NCBI GenBank assembly: GCA_037783545.1
Contig: JBBELK010001426.1
Location: 62,001 to 126,000 of the forward strand
Direction of reading: 5' to 3'
DNA from: Henricia sp. BOLD:AAB3569
Lineage: Eukaryota; Echinodermata; Asteroidea; Spinulosida; Echinasteridae
DNA: 64,000 nucleotides
A program made the translations under genes and the position numbers. The notes under the pieces are model-generated. The model worked only from the letters and a program-made list of their open reading frames with translations, searched no databases and was not told where the DNA came from. Shown here piece by piece: positions 11,901-26,149 of this stretch. The stretch's first letter is position 1. Each line of letters begins with the position of its first letter.

Positions 11901-12770
11901 CAATATAGAGAGTTTAGGGCATGCAAAATTTGAAGTTCGTCGGAACATTTTTCGACCTCCAAATTTGCCGACGTTTGGACCACACTTTCACCAAATTGCC
12001 GAGCCAAACTGCGGTGCGTTAACGACAGTCCGAATGACTGAGCATGCGCACAACTCAGGAGTACCACAAAGAGGTGTGTACAGACAGCCACGGTTTGCGT
12101 GAGAGCAGTCAGGAAGCCTCAACCCAGTTTTTTCTAAACTTTGAAATTTCTCTGCCATTTCCCGGCGAAAGTCTGTCAATTTTTATGACAAGTGCGCAAT
12201 ATAGAGAGTTTAGGGCATGCAAAATTTGAAGTTCGTCGGAACATTTTTCGGACCTCCAAATTTGCCGACGTTTGGACCACACTTTGACCAAATTGCCGAG
12301 CCAAACTGCGGTGCGTTAACGACAGTCCGAATGACTGAGCATGCGCACAAACTCAGGAGTACCCCCAAAGAGGTGTGTACAGACAGCCACGGTTTGCGTG
12401 AGAGCAGTCAGGAAGCCTCAACCCAGTTTTTTTTCTAAACTTTGAAATTTCTCTGCATTTCCCGGCGAAAGTCTGTCAATTTTTGTATGACAAGTGCGCA
12501 ATATAGAGAGTTTAGGGCATGCAAAATTTGAAGTTCGTCGGAACATTTTTCGACCTCCAAATTTGCCGACGTTTGGACCACACTTTGACCAAATTGCCGA
12601 GCCAAACTGCGGTGCGTTAACGGACAGTCCGAATGACTGAGCATGCGCACAACTCAGGAGTACCCCAAAGAGGTGTGTACAGACAGCCACGGTTTGCGTG
12701 AGAGCAGTCAGGAAGCCTAAACCCAGTTTTTTCTAAACTTTGAAATTTCTCTGCCATTTCCGGCGAAAGT
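9000..12770 (+). other. Indel-rich stretch of the forward 297-bp array
   Basis: The monomers here carry many one- or two-base insertions and deletions that are rare elsewhere: gcgggtgcg at 9,037, gaactgag at 9,060, gcatatagag near 9,222, tatgcgcaactc near 9,367, tttgggacc near 9,889, caaggaagcc near 10,022, gagcaatgcg near 10,253, agtcccgaatg near 10,540 and gcgttaacggac near 12,620. Most lie in or beside short homopolymers. They break every long open frame. Smaller clusters occur near 14,860-15,440 and at 18,290-18,610. The pattern is more like residual long-read error or a poorly polished segment than natural substitution, but a truly degenerating array edge cannot be excluded. Confidence 0.7.
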
Positions 12771-15745
12771 CTGTCAATTTTGTATGACAAGTGCGCAATA
12801 TAGAGAGTTTAGGGCATGCAAAATTTGAAGTTCGTCGGAACATTTTTCGACCTCCAAATTTGCCGACGTTTGGACCACACTTTGACCAAATTGCCGAGCC
12901 AAACTGCGGTACGTTAACGACAGTCCGAATGACTGAGCATGCGCACAACTCAGGAGTACCCCAAAGAGGTGTGTACAGACAGCCACGGTTTGCGTGAGAG
13001 CAGTCAGGAAGCCTCAACCCAGTTTTTTCTAAACTTTGAAATTTCTCTGCCATTTCCCGGCGAAAGTCTGTCAATTTTTTATGACAAGTGCGCAATATAG
13101 AGAGTTTAGGGCATGCAAAATTTGAAGTTCGTCGGAACATTTTTCGACCTCCAAATTTGCCGACGTTTGGACCACACTTTGACCAAATTGCCGAGCCAAA
13201 CTGCGGTGCGTTAACGACAGTCCGAATGACTGAGCATGCGCACAACTCAGGAGTACCCCAAAGAGGTGTGTACAGACAGCCACGGTTTGCGTGAGAGCAG
13301 TCAGGAAGCCTCAACCCAGTTTTTTCTAAACTTTGAAATTTCTCTGCCATTTCCCGGCGAAAGTCTGTCAATTTTTTATGACAAGTGCGCAATATAGAGA
13401 GTTTAGGGCATGCAAAATTTGAAGTTCGTCGGAACATTTTTCGACCTCCAAATTTGCCGACGTTTGGACCACACTTTGACCAAATTGCCGAGCCAAACTG
13501 CGGTGCGTTAACGACAGTCCGAATGACTGAGCATGCGCACAACTCGGGAGTACCCCAAAGAGGTGTGTACAGACAGCCACGGTTTGCGTGAGAGCAGTCA
13601 GGAAGCCTCAACCCAGTTTTTTCTAAACTTTGAAATTTCTCTGCCATTTCCCGGCGAAAGTCTGTCAATTTTTTATGACAAGTGCGCAATATAGAGAGTT
13701 TAGGGCATGCAAAATTTGAAGTTCGTCGGAACATTTTTCGACCTCCAAATATGCCGACGTTTGGACCACACTTTCACCAAATTGCCGAGCCAAACTGCGG
13801 TGCGTTAACGACAGTCCGAATGACTGAGCATGCGCACAACTCAGGAGTACCCCAAAGAGGTGTGTACAGACAGCCACGGTTTGCGTGAGAGCAGTCAGGA
13901 AGCCTCAACCCAGTTTTTTCTAAACTTTGAAATTTCTCTGCCATTTCCCGGCGAAAGTCTGTCAATTTTTTATGACAAGTGCGCAATATAGAGAGTTTAG
14001 GGCATGCAAAATTTGAAGTTCGTCGGAACATTTTTCGACCTCCAAATTTGCCGACGTTTGGACCACACTTTGACCAAATTGCCGAGCCAAACTGCGGTGC
14101 GTTAACGACAGTCCGAATGACTGAGCATGCGCACAACTCAGGAGTACCCCAAAGAGGTGTGTACAGACAGCCACGGTTTGCGTGAGAGCAGTCAGGAAGC
14201 CTCAACCCAGTTTTTTCTAAACTTTGAAATTTCTCTGCCATTTCCCGGCGAAAGTCTGTCAATTTTTTATGACAAGTGCGCAATATAGAGAGTTTAGGGC
14301 ATGCAAAATTTGAAGTTCGTCGGAACATTTTTCGACCTCCAAATTTGCCGACGTTTGGACCACACTTTGACCAAATTGCCGAGCCAAACTGCGGTGCGTT
14401 AACGACAGTCCGAATGACTGAGCATGCGCACAACTCAGGAGTACCCCAAAGAGGTGTGTACAGACAGCCACGGTTTGCGTGAGAGCAGTCACGAAGCCTC
14501 AACCCAGTTTTTTCTAAACTTTGAAATTTCTCTGCCATTTCCCGGCGAAAGTCTGTCAATTTTTTATGACAAGTGCGCAATATAGAGAGTTTAGGGCATG
14601 CAAAATTTGAAGTTCGTCTGAAAATTTTTCGACCTCCAAATTTGCCGACGTTTGGACCACACTTTGACCAAATTGCCGAGCCAAACTGCGGTGCGTTAAC
14701 GACAGTCCGAATGACTGAGCATGCGCACAACTCAGGAGTACCCCAAAGAGGTGTGTACAGACAGCCACGGTTTGCGTGAGAGCAGTCAGGAAGCCTCAAC
14801 CCAGTTTTTTCTAAACTTTGAAATTTCTCTGCCATTTCCCGGCGAAAGTCTGTCAATTTTTATGACAAGTGCGCAATATAGAGAGTCTAGGGCATGCAAA
14901 ATTTGAAGTTCGTCGGAACATTTTTCGACCTCCCAAATTTGCCGACGTTTGGACCACACTTTGACCAAATTGCCGAGCCAAACTGCGGGTGCGTTAACGA
15001 CAGTCCGAATGACTGAGCATGCGCACAACTCAGGAGTACCCCAAAGAGGTGTGTACAGACAGCCACGGTTTGCGTGAGAGCAGTCAGGAAGCCTCAACCC
15101 AGTTTTTTTCTAAACTTTGAAATTTCTCTGCCATTTCCGCGCGAAAGTCTGTAATTTTTTTATGACAAGTGCGCAATATAGAGAGTTTAGGGGCATGCAA
15201 AATTTGAAGTTCGTCGGAACATTTTTCGACCTCCAAATTTGCCGACGTTTGGACCACACTTTGACCAAATTGCCGAGCCAAACTGCGGTGCGTTAACGAC
15301 AGTCCGAATGACTGAGCATGCGCACAACTCAGGAGTACCCCAAAGAGGTGTGTACAGACAGCCACGGTTTGCGTGAGAGCAGTCAGGAAGCCTCAACCCA
15401 GTTTTTTCTAAACTTTGAAATTTCTCTGCCATTTCCGGCGAAAGTCTGTCAATTTTTTATGACAAGTGCGCAATATAGAGAGTTTAGGGCATGCAAAATT
15501 TGAAGTTCGTCGGAACATTTTTCGACCTCCAAATTTGCCGACGTTTGGACCACACTTTGACCAAATTGCCGAGCCAAACTGCGGTGCGTTAACGACAGTC
15601 CGAATGACTGAGCATGCGCACAACTCAGGAGTACCCCAAAGAGGTGTGTACAGACAGCCACGGTTTGCGTGAGAGCAGTCAGGAAGCCTCAACCCAGTTT
15701 TTTCTAAACTTTGAAATTTCTCTGCCATTTCCCGGCGAAAGTCTG

Positions 15746-18700
15746 TCAATTTTTTATGACAAGTGCGCAATATAGAGAGTTTAGGGCATGCAAAATTTGA
15801 AGTTCGTCTGAAAATTTTTCGACCTCCAAATTTGCCGACGTTTGGACCACACTTTGACCAAATTGCCGAGCCAAACTGCGGTGCGTTAACGACAGTCCGA
15901 ATGACTGAGCATGCGCACAACTCAGGAGTACCCCAAAGAGGTGTGTACAGACAGCCACGGTTTGCGTGAGAGCAGTCAGGAAGCCTCAACCAGTTTTTTT
16001 CTAAACTTTGAAATTTCTCTGCCATTTCCCGGCGAAAGTCTGTAAAATTTTTATGACAAGTGCGCAATATAGAGAGTTTAGGGCATGCAAAATTTGAAGT
16101 TCGTCGGAACATTTTTCGACCTCCAAATTTGCCGACGTTTGGACCACACTTTGACCAAATTGCCGAGCCAAACTGCGGTGCGTTAACAACAGTCCGAATG
16201 ACTGAGCATGCGCACAACTCAGGAGTACCCCAAAGAGGTGTGTACAGACAGCCACGGTTTGCGTGAGAGCAGTCAGGAAGCCTCAACCCAGTTTTTTCTA
16301 AACTTTGAAATTTCTCTGCCATTTCCCGGCGAAAGTCTGTCAATTTTTTATGACAAGTGCGCAATATAGAGAGTTTAGGGCATGCAAAATTTGAAGTTCG
16401 TCGGAACATTTTTCGACCTCCAAATTTGCCGACGTTTGGACCACACTTTGACCAAATTGCCGAGCCAAACTGCGGTGTGCGTTAACGACAGTCCGAATGA
16501 CTGAGCATGCGCACAACTCAGGAGTACCCCAAAGAGGTGTGTACAGACAGCCACGGTTTTGCGTGAGAGCAGTCAGGAAGCCTCAACCCAGTTTTTTCTA
16601 AACTTTGAAATTTCTCTGCCATTTCCCGGCGAAAGTCTGTCAATTTTTTATGACAAGTGCGCAATATAGAGAGTTTAGGGCATGCAAAATTTGAAGTTCG
16701 TCGGAAAATTTTTCGACCTCCAAATTTGCCGACGTTTGGACCACACTTTGACCAAATTGCCGAGCCAAACTGCGGTGCGTTAACGACAGTCCGAATGACT
16801 GAGCATGCGCACAACTCAGGAGTACCCCAAAGAGGTGTGTACAGACAGCCACGGTTTGCGTGAGAGCAGTCAGGAAGCCTCAACCCAGTTTTTTCTAAAC
16901 TTTGAAATTTCTCTGCCATTTCCCGGCGAAAGTCTGTCAATTTTTTATGACAAGTGCGCAATATAGAGAGTTTAGGGCATGCAAAATTTGAAGTTCGTCG
17001 GAACATTTTTCGACCTCCAAATTTGCCGACGTTTGGACCACACTTTGACCAAATTGCCGAGCCAAACTGCGGTGCGTTAACGACAGTCCGAAGGACTGAG
17101 CATGCGCACAACTCAGGAGTACCCCAAAGAGGTGTGTACAGACAGCCACGGTTTGCGTGAGAGCAGTCAGGAAGCCTCAACCCAGTTTGTTCTAAACTTT
17201 GAAATTTCTCTGCCATTTCCGGCGAAAGTCTGTCAATTTGTTATGACAAGTGCGCAATATAGAGAGTTTAGGGCATGCAAAATTTGAAGTTCGTCGGAAC
17301 ATTTTTCGACCTCCAAATTTGCCGACGTTTGGACCACACTTTGACCAAATTGCCGAGCCAAACTGCGGTGCGTTAACGACAGTCCGAATGACTGAGCATG
17401 CGCACAACTCAGGAGTACCCCAAAGAGGTGTGTACAGACAGCCACGGTTTGCGTGAGAGCAGTCAGGAAGCCTCAACCCAGTTTTTTCTAAACTTTGAAA
17501 TTTCTCTGCCATTTCCCGGCGAAAGTCTGTCAATTTGTTATGACAAGTGCGCAATATAGAGAGTCTAGGGCATGCAAAATTTGAAGTTCGTCGGAACATT
17601 TTTCGACCTCCAAATTTGCCGACGTTTGGACCACACTTTGACCAAATTGCCGAGCCAAACTGCGGTGCGTTAACGACAGTCCGAATGACTGAGCATGCGC
17701 ACAACTCAGGAGTACCCCAAAGAGGTGTGTACAGACAGCCACGGTTTGCGTGAGAGCAGTCAGGAAGCCTCAACCCAGTTTTTTTCTAAACTTTGAAATT
17801 TCTCTGCCATTTCCCGGCGAAAGTCTGTAAATTTTTTATGACAAGTGCGCAATATAGAGAGTTTAGGGCATGCAAAATTTTGAAGTTCGTCGGAACATTT
17901 TTCGACCTCCAAATTTGCCGACGTTTGGACCACACTTTGACCAAATTGCCGAGCCAAACTGCGGTGCGTTAACGACAGTCCGAATGACTGAGCATGCGCA
18001 CAACTCAGGAGTACCCCAAAGAGGTGTGTACAGACAGCCACGGTTTGCGTGAGAGCAGTCAGGAAGCCTCAACCCAGTTTTTTCTAAACTTTGAAATTTC
18101 TCTGCCATTTCCCGGCGAAAGTCTGTCAATTTTTTATGACAAGTGCGCAATATAGAGAGTTTAGGGCATGCAAAATTTGAAGTTCGTCGGAACATTTTTC
18201 GACCTCCAAATTTGCCGACGTTTGGACCACACTTTGACCAAATTGCCGAGCCAAACTGCGGTGCGTTAACGACAGTCCGAATGACTGAGGCATGCGCACA
18301 ACTCAGGAGTACCCCAAAGAGGTGTGTACAGACAGCCACGGTTTGCGTGAGAGCAGTCAGGAAGCCTCAACCCAGTTTTTTCTAAACTTTGAAATTTCTC
18401 TGCCATTTCCCGGCGAAAGTCTGTCAATTTTTTATGACAAGTGCGCAATATAGAGAGTTTAGGGCATGCAAAATTTGAAGTTCGTCTGAAAATTTTTCGA
18501 CCTCCAAATTTGCCGACGTTTGGACCACACTTTGACCAAATTGCCGAGCCAAACTGCGGTGCGTTAACGACAGTCCGAATGACTGAGCATGCGCACAACT
18601 CAGGGGAGTACCCCAAAGAGGTGTGTACAGACAGCCACGGTTTGCGTGAGAGCAGTCAGGAAGCCTCAACCCAGTTTTTTTCTAAACTTTGAAATTTCTC

Positions 18701-21700
18701 TGCCATTTCCCGGCGAAAGTCTGTAAATTTTTTATGACAAGTGCGCAATATAGAGAGTTTAGGGCATGCAAAATTTGAAGTTCGTCGGAACATTTTTCGA
18801 CCTCCAAATTTGCCGACGTTTGGACCACACTTTGACCAAATTGCCGAGCCAAACTGCGGTGCGTTAACAACAGTCCGAATGACTGAGCATGCGCACAACT
18901 CAGGAGTACCCCAAAGAGGTGTGTACAGACAGCCACGGTTTGCGTGAGAGCAGTCAGGAAGCCTCAACCCAGTTTTTTCTAAACTTTGAAATTTCTCTGC
19001 CATTTCCCGGCGAAAGTCTGTTAATTTTTTATGACAAGTGCGCAATATAGAGAGTTTAGGGCATGCAAAATTTGAAGTTCGTCGGAACATTTTTCGACCT
19101 CCAAATTTGCCGACGTTTGGACCACACTTTGACCAAATTGCCGAGCCAAACTGCGGTGCGTTAACGACAGTCCGAATGACTGAGCATGCGCACAACTCAG
19201 GAGTACCCCAAAGAGGTGTGTACAGACAGCCACGGTTTGCGTGAGAGCAGTCAGGAAGCCTCAACCCAGTTTTTTCTAAACTTTGAAATTTCTCTGCCAT
19301 TTCCCGGCGAAAGTCTGTCAATTTTTTATGACAAGTGCGCAATATAGAGAGTTTAGGGCATGCAAAATTTGAAGTTCGTCGGAACATTTTTCGACCTCCA
19401 AATTTGCCGACGTTTGGACCACACTTTGACCAAATTGCCGAGCCAAACTGCGGTGCGTTAACGACAGTCCGAATGACTGAGCATGCGCACAACTCAGGAG
19501 TACCCCAAAGAGGTGTGTACAGACAGCCACGATTTGCGTGAGAGCAGTCAGGAAGCCTCAACCCAGTTTTTTCTAAACTTTGAAATTTCTCTGCCATTTC
19601 CCGGCGAAAGTCTGTCAATTTTTTATGACAAGTGCGCAATATAGAGAGTTTAGGGCATGCAAAATTTGAAGTTCGTCGGAAAATTTTTCGACCTCCAAAT
19701 TTGCCGACGTTTGGACCACACTTTGACCAAATTGCCGAGCCAAACTGCGGTGCGTTAACGACAGTCCGAATGACTGAGCATGCGCACAACTCAGGAGTAC
19801 CCCAAAGAGGTGTGTACAGACAGCCACGGTTTGCGTGAGAGCAGTCAGGAAGCCTCAACCCAGTTTTTTCTAAACTTTGAAATTTCTCTGCCATTTCCCG
19901 GCGAAAGTCTGTCAATTTTTTATGACAAGTGCGCAATATAGAGAGTTTAGGGCATGCAAAATTTGAAGTTCGTCGGAACATTTTTCGACCTCCAAATTTG
20001 CCGACGTTTGGACCACACTTTGACCAAATTGCCGAGCCAAACTGCGGTGCGTTAACGACAGTCCGAAGGACTGAGCATGCGCACAACTCAGGAGTACCCC
20101 AAAGAGGTGTGTACAGACAGCCACGGTTTGCGTGAGAGCAGTCAGGAAGCCTCAACCCAGTTTTTTCTAAACTTTGAAATTTCTCTGCCATTTCCGGCGA
20201 AAGTCTGTCAATTTGTTATGACAAGTGCGCAATATAGAGAGTTTAGGGCATGCAAAATTTGAAGTTCGTCGGAACATTTTTCGACCTCCAAATTTGCCGA
20301 CGTTTGGACCACACTTTGACCAAATTGCCGAGCCAAACTGCGGTGCGTTAACGACAGTCCGAATGACTGAGCATGCGCACAACTCAGGAGTACCCCAAAG
20401 AGGTGTGTACAGACAGCCACGGTTTGCGTGAGAGCAGTCAGGAAGCCTCAACCCAGTTTTTTCTAAACTTTGAAATTTCTCTGCCATTTCCCGGCGAAAG
20501 TCTGTCAATTTTTTATGACAAGTGCGCAATATAGAGAGTCTAGGGCATGCAAAATTTGAAGTTCGTCGGAACATTTTTCGACCTCCAAATTTGCCGACGT
20601 TTGGACCACACTTTGACCAAATTGCCGAGCCAAACTGCGGTGCGTTAACGACAGTCCGAATGACTGAGCATGCGCACAACTCAGGAGTACCCCAAAGAGG
20701 TGTGTACAGACAGCCACGGTTTGCGTGAGAGCAGTCAGGAAGCCTCAACCCAGTTTTTTCTAACTTTGAAATTTCTCTGCCATTTCCCGGCGAAAGTCTG
20801 TCAATTTTTTATGACAAGTGCGCAATATAGAGAGTTTAGGGCATGCAAAATTTGAAGTTCGTCGGAACATTTTTCGACCTCCAAATTTGCCGACGTTTGG
20901 ACCACACTTTGACCAAATTGCCGAGCCAAACTGCGGTGCGTTAACGACAGTCCGAAGGACTGAGCATGCGCACAACTCAGGAGTACCCCAAAGAGGTGTG
21001 TACAGACAGCCACGGTTTGCGTGAGAGCAGTCAGGAAGCCTCAACCCAGTTTTTTCTAAACTTTGAAATTTCTCTGCCATTTCCCGGCGAAAGTCTGTCA
21101 ATTTGTTATGACAAGTGCGCAATATAGAGAGTTTAGGGCATGCAAAATTTGAAGTTCGTCGGAACATTTTTCGACCTCCAAATTTGCCGACGTTTGGACC
21201 ACACTTTGACCAAATTGCCGAGCCAAACTGCGGTGCGTTAACGACAGTCCGAATGACTGAGCATGCGCACAACTCAGGAGTACCCCAAAGAGGTGTGTAC
21301 AGACAGCCACGGTTTGCGTGAGAGCAGTCAGGAAGCCTCAACCCAGTTTTTTCTAAACTTTGAAATTTCTCTGCCATTTCCCGGCGAAAGTCTGTCAATT
21401 TTTTATGACAAGTGCGCAATATAGAGAGTCTAGGGCATGCAAAATTTGAAGTTCGTCGAACATTTTTCGACCTCCAAATTTGCCGACGTTTGGACCACAC
21501 TTTGACCAAATTGCCGAGCCAAACTGCGGTGCGTTAACGACAGTCCGAATGACTGAGCATGCGCACAACTCAGGAGTACCCCAAAGAGGTGTGTACAGAC
21601 AGCCACGGTTTGCGTGAGAGCAGTCAGGAAGCCTCAACCCAGTTTTTTTCTAAACTTTGAAATTTCTCTGCCATTTCCCGGCGAAAGTCTGTAAATTTTT

Positions 21701-21740
21701 TATGACAAGTGCGCAATATAGAGAGTTTAGGGCATGCAAA
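15746..21740 (+). repeat. Higher-order block of roughly 9-13 monomers repeated within the forward array
   Basis: Diagnostic variants recur in the same order. ttcgtctgaaaa is at about 15,806 and 18,484; gcgttaacaac at 16,181 and 18,862; ggaaaattt near 16,700 and 19,675; gtccgaaggact near 17,091, 20,066 and again near 20,953; gagtctaggg at 17,561 and 20,536 and again near 21,426. Spacing is 2,975 bp for the later markers and about 2,680 bp for the earlier ones, so one copy gained or lost one monomer. A third, partial copy is offset by 3,864 bp and includes the gcaaaattttgaag variant at both 17,872 and 21,736. Confidence 0.8.
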
Positions 21741-22583
21741 ATTTTGAAGTTCGTCGGAACATTTTTCGACCTCCAAATTTGCCGACGTTTGGACCACACT
21801 TTGACCAAATTGCCGAGCCAAACTGCGGTGCGTTAACGACAGTCCGAATGACTGAGCATGCGCACAACTCAGGAGTACCCCAAAGAGGTGTGTACAGACA
21901 GCCACGGTTTGCGTGAGAGCAGTCAGGAAGCCTCAACCCAGTTTTTTCTAAACTTTGAAATTTCTCTGCCATTTCCCGGCGAAAGTCTGTCAATTTTTTA
22001 TGACAAGTGCGCAATATAGAGAGTTTAGGGCATGCAAAATTTGAAGTTCGTCGGAACATTTTTCGACCTCCAAATTTGCCGACGTTTGGACCACACTTTG
22101 ACCAAATTGCCGAGCCAAACTGCGGTGCGTTAACGACAGTCCGAATGACTGAGCATGCGCACAACTCAGGAGTACCCCAAAGAGGTGTGTACAGACAGCC
22201 ACGGTTTGCGTGAGAGCAGTCAGGAAGCCTCAACCCAGTTTTTTCTAAACTTTGAAATTTCTCTGCCATTTCCCGGCGAAAGTCTGTCAATTTTTTATGA
22301 CAAGTGCGCAATATAGAGAGTTTAGGGCATGCAAAATTTGAAGTTCGTCGGAACATTTTTCGACCTCCAAATTTGCCGACGTTTGGACCACACTTTGACC
22401 AAATTGCCGAGCCAAACTGCGGTGCGTTAACGACAGTCCGAATGACTGAGCATGCGCACAACTCAGGAGTACCCCAAAGAGGTGTGTACAGACAGCCACG
22501 GTTTGCGTGAGAGCAGTCAGGAAGCCTCAACCCAGTTTTTTCTAAACTTTGAAATTTCTCTGCCATTTCCCGGCGAAAGTCTG

Positions 22584-25500
22584 TCAATTTTTTATGACAA
22601 GTGCGCAATATAGAGAGTTTAGGGCATGCAAAATTTGAAGTTCGTCGGAAAATTTTTTGACCTCCAAATTTGCCGACGTTTGGACCACACTTTGACCAAA
22701 TTGCCGAGCCAAACTGCGGTGCGTTAACGACAGTCCGAATGACTGAGCATGCGCACAACTCAGGAGTACCCCAAAGAGGTGTGTACAGACAGCCACGGTT
22801 TGCGTGAGAGCAGTCAGGAAGCCTCAACCCAGTTTTTTCTAAACTTTGAAATTTCTCTGCCATTTCCCGGCGAAAGTCTGTCAATTTTTTATGACAAGTG
22901 CGCAATATAGAGAGTTTAGGGCATGCAAAATTTGAAGTTCGTCGGAACATTTTTCGACCTCCAAATTTGCCGACGTTTGGACCACACTTTGACCAAATTG
23001 CCGAGCCAAACTGCGGTGCGTTAACGACAGTCCGAATGACTGAGCATGCGCACAACTCAGGAGTACCCCAAAGAGGTGTGTACAGACAGCCACGGTTTGC
23101 GTGAGAGCAGTCAGGAAGCCTCAACCCAGTTTTTTCTAAACTTTGAAATTTCTCTGCCATTTCCCGGCGAAAGTCTGTCAATTTGTTATGACAAGTGCGC
23201 AATATAGAGAGTTTAGGGCATGCAAAATTTGAAGTTCGTCGGAACATTTTTCGACCTCCAAATTTGCCGACGTTTGGACCACACTTTGACCAAATTGCCG
23301 AGCCAAACTGCGGTGCGTTAACGACAGTCCGAATGACTGAGCATGCGCACAACTCAGGAGTACCCCAAAGAGGTGTGTACAGACAGCCACGGTTTGCGTG
23401 AGAGCAGTCAGGAAGCCTCAACCCAGTTTTTTTCTAAACTTTGAAATTTCTCTGCCATTTCCCGGCGAAAGTCTGTCAATTTTTTATGACAAGTGCGCAA
23501 TATAGAGAGTTTAGGGCATGCAAAATTTGAAGTTCGTCGGAACATTTTTCGACCTCCAAATTTGCCGACGTTTGGACCACACTTTGACCAAATTGCCGAG
23601 CCAAACTGCGGTGCGTTAACGACAGTCCGAATGACTGAGCATGCGCACAACTCAGGAGTACCCCAAAGAGGTGTGTACAGACAGCCACGGTTTGCGTGAG
23701 AGCAGTCAGGAAGCCTCAACCCAGTTTTTTCTAAACTTTGAAATTTCTCTGCCATTTCCCGGCGAAAGTCTGTCAATTTTTTATGACAAGTGCGCAATAT
23801 AGAGAGTGTAGGGCATGCAAAATTTGAAGTTCGTCGGAACATTTTTCGACCTCCAAATTTGCCGACGTTTGGACCACACTTTGACCAAATTGCCGAGCCA
23901 AACTGCGGTGCGTTAACGACAGTCCGAATGACTGAGCATGCGCACAACTCAGGAGTACCCCAAAGAGGTGTGTACAGACAGCCACGGTTTGCGTGAGAGC
24001 AGTCAGGAAGCCTCAACCCAGTTTTTTCTAAACTTTGAAATTTCTCTGCCATTTCCCGGCGAAAGTCTGTCAATTTTTTATGACAAGTGCGCAATATAGA
24101 GAGTTTAGGGCATGCAAAATTTGAAGTTCGTCGGAACATTTTTCGACCTCCAAATTTGCCGACGTTTGGACCACACTTTGACCAAATTGCCGAGCCAAAC
24201 TGCGGTGCGTTAACGACAGTCCGAATGACTGAGCATGCGCACAACTCAGGAGTACCCCAAAGAGGTGTGTACAGACAGCCACGGTTTGCGTGAGAGCAGT
24301 CAGGAAGCCTCAACCCAGTTTTTTCTAAACTTTGAAATTTCTCTGCCATTTCCCGGCGAAAGTCTGTCAATTTTTTATGACAAGTGCGCAATATAGAGAG
24401 TTTAGGGCATGCAAAATTTGAAGTTCGTCGGAAAATTTTTTGACCTCCAAATTTGCCGACGTTTGGACCACACTTTGACCAAATTGCCGAGCCAAACTGC
24501 GGTGCGTTAACGACAGTCCGAATGACTGAGCATGCGCACAACTCAGGAGTACCCCAAAGAGGTGTGTACAGACAGCCACGGTTTGCGTGAGAGCAGTCAG
24601 GAAGCCTCAACCCAGTTTTTTCTAAACTTTGAAATTTCTCTGCCATTTCCCGGCGAAAGTCTGTCAATTTTTATGACAAGTGCGCAATATAGAGAGTTTA
24701 GGGCATGCAAAATTTGAAGTTCGTCGGAACATTTTTCGACCTCCAAATTTGCCGACGTTTGGACCACACTTTGACCAAATTGCCGAGCCAAACTGCGGTG
24801 CGTTAACGACAGTCCGAATGACTGAGCATGCGCACAACTCAGGAGTACCCCAAAGAGGTGTGTACAGACAGCCACGGTTTGCGTGAGAGCAGTCAGGAAG
24901 CCTCAACCCAGTTTTTTCTAAACTTTGAAATTTCTCTGCCATTTCCCGGCGAAAGTCTGTCAATTTGTTATGACAAGTGCGCAATATAGAGAGTTTAGGG
25001 CATGCAAAATTTGAAGTTCGTCGGAACATTTTTCGACCTCCAAATTTGCCGACGTTTGGACCACACTTTGACCAAATTGCCGAGCCAAACTGCGGTGCGT
25101 TAACGACAGTCCGAATGACTGAGCATGCGCACAACTCAGGAGTACCCCAAAGAGGTGTGTACAGACAGCCACGGTTTGCGTGAGAGCAGTCAGGAAGCCT
25201 CAACCCAGTTTTTTTCTAAACTTTGAAATTTCTCTGCCATTTCCCGGCGAAAGTCTGTCAATTTTTTATGACAAGTGCGCAATATAGAGAGTTTAGGGCA
25301 TGCAAAATTTGAAGTTCGTCGGAACATTTTTCGACCTCCAAATTTGCCGACGTTTGGACCACACTTTGACCAAATTGCCGAGCCAAACTGCGGTGCGTTA
25401 ACGACAGTCCGAATGACTGAGCATGCGCACAACTCAGGAGTACCCCAAAGAGGTGTGTACAGACAGCCACGGTTTGCGTGAGAGCAGTCAGGAAGCCTCA

Positions 25501-26149
25501 ACCCAGTTTTTTCTAAACTTTGAAATTTCTCTGCCATTTCCCGGCGAAAGTCTGTCAATTTTTTATGACAAGTGCGCAATATAGAGAGTGTAGGGCATGC
25601 AAAATTTGAAGTTCGTCGGAACATTTTTCGACCTCCAAATTTGCCGACGTTTGGACCACACTTTGACCAAATTGCCGAGCCAAACTGCGGTGCGTTAACG
25701 ACAGTCCGAATGACTGAGCATGCGCACAACTCAGGAGTACCCCAAAGAGGTGTGTACAGACAGCCACGGTTTGCGTGAGAGCAGTCAGGAAGCCTCAACC
25801 CAGTTTTTTCTAAACTTTGAAATTTCTCTGCCATTTCCCGGCGAAAGTCTGTCAATTTTTTATGACAAGTGCGCAATATAGAGAGTCTAGGGCATGCAAA
25901 ATTTGAAGTTCGTCGGAACATTTTTCGACCTCCAAATTTGCCGACGTTTGGACCACACTTTGACCAAATTGCCGAGCCAAACTGCGGTGCGTTAACGACA
26001 GTCCGAATGACTGAGCATGCGCACAACTCAGGAGTACCCCAAAGAGGTGTGTACAGACAGCCACGGTTTGCGTGAGAGCAGTCAGGAAGCCTCAACCCAG
26101 TTTTTTTCTAAACTTTGAAATTTCTCTGCCATTTCCCGGCGAAAGTCTG
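22584..26149 (+). repeat. Higher-order repeat: two copies of a 6-monomer unit (about 1,783 bp)
   Basis: The monomer with ggaaaattttttgacc starts at 22,584 and 24,367 (1,783 bp apart). The caatttgttatg monomer is at 23,178 and 24,960, and the gagtgtaggg monomer at 23,773 and 25,555 (1,782 bp). The order is the same in both copies. The sixth monomer differs: ordinary at 24,070 but gagtctaggg at 25,852. The gagtgtaggg form returns at 26,744. Confidence 0.85.
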
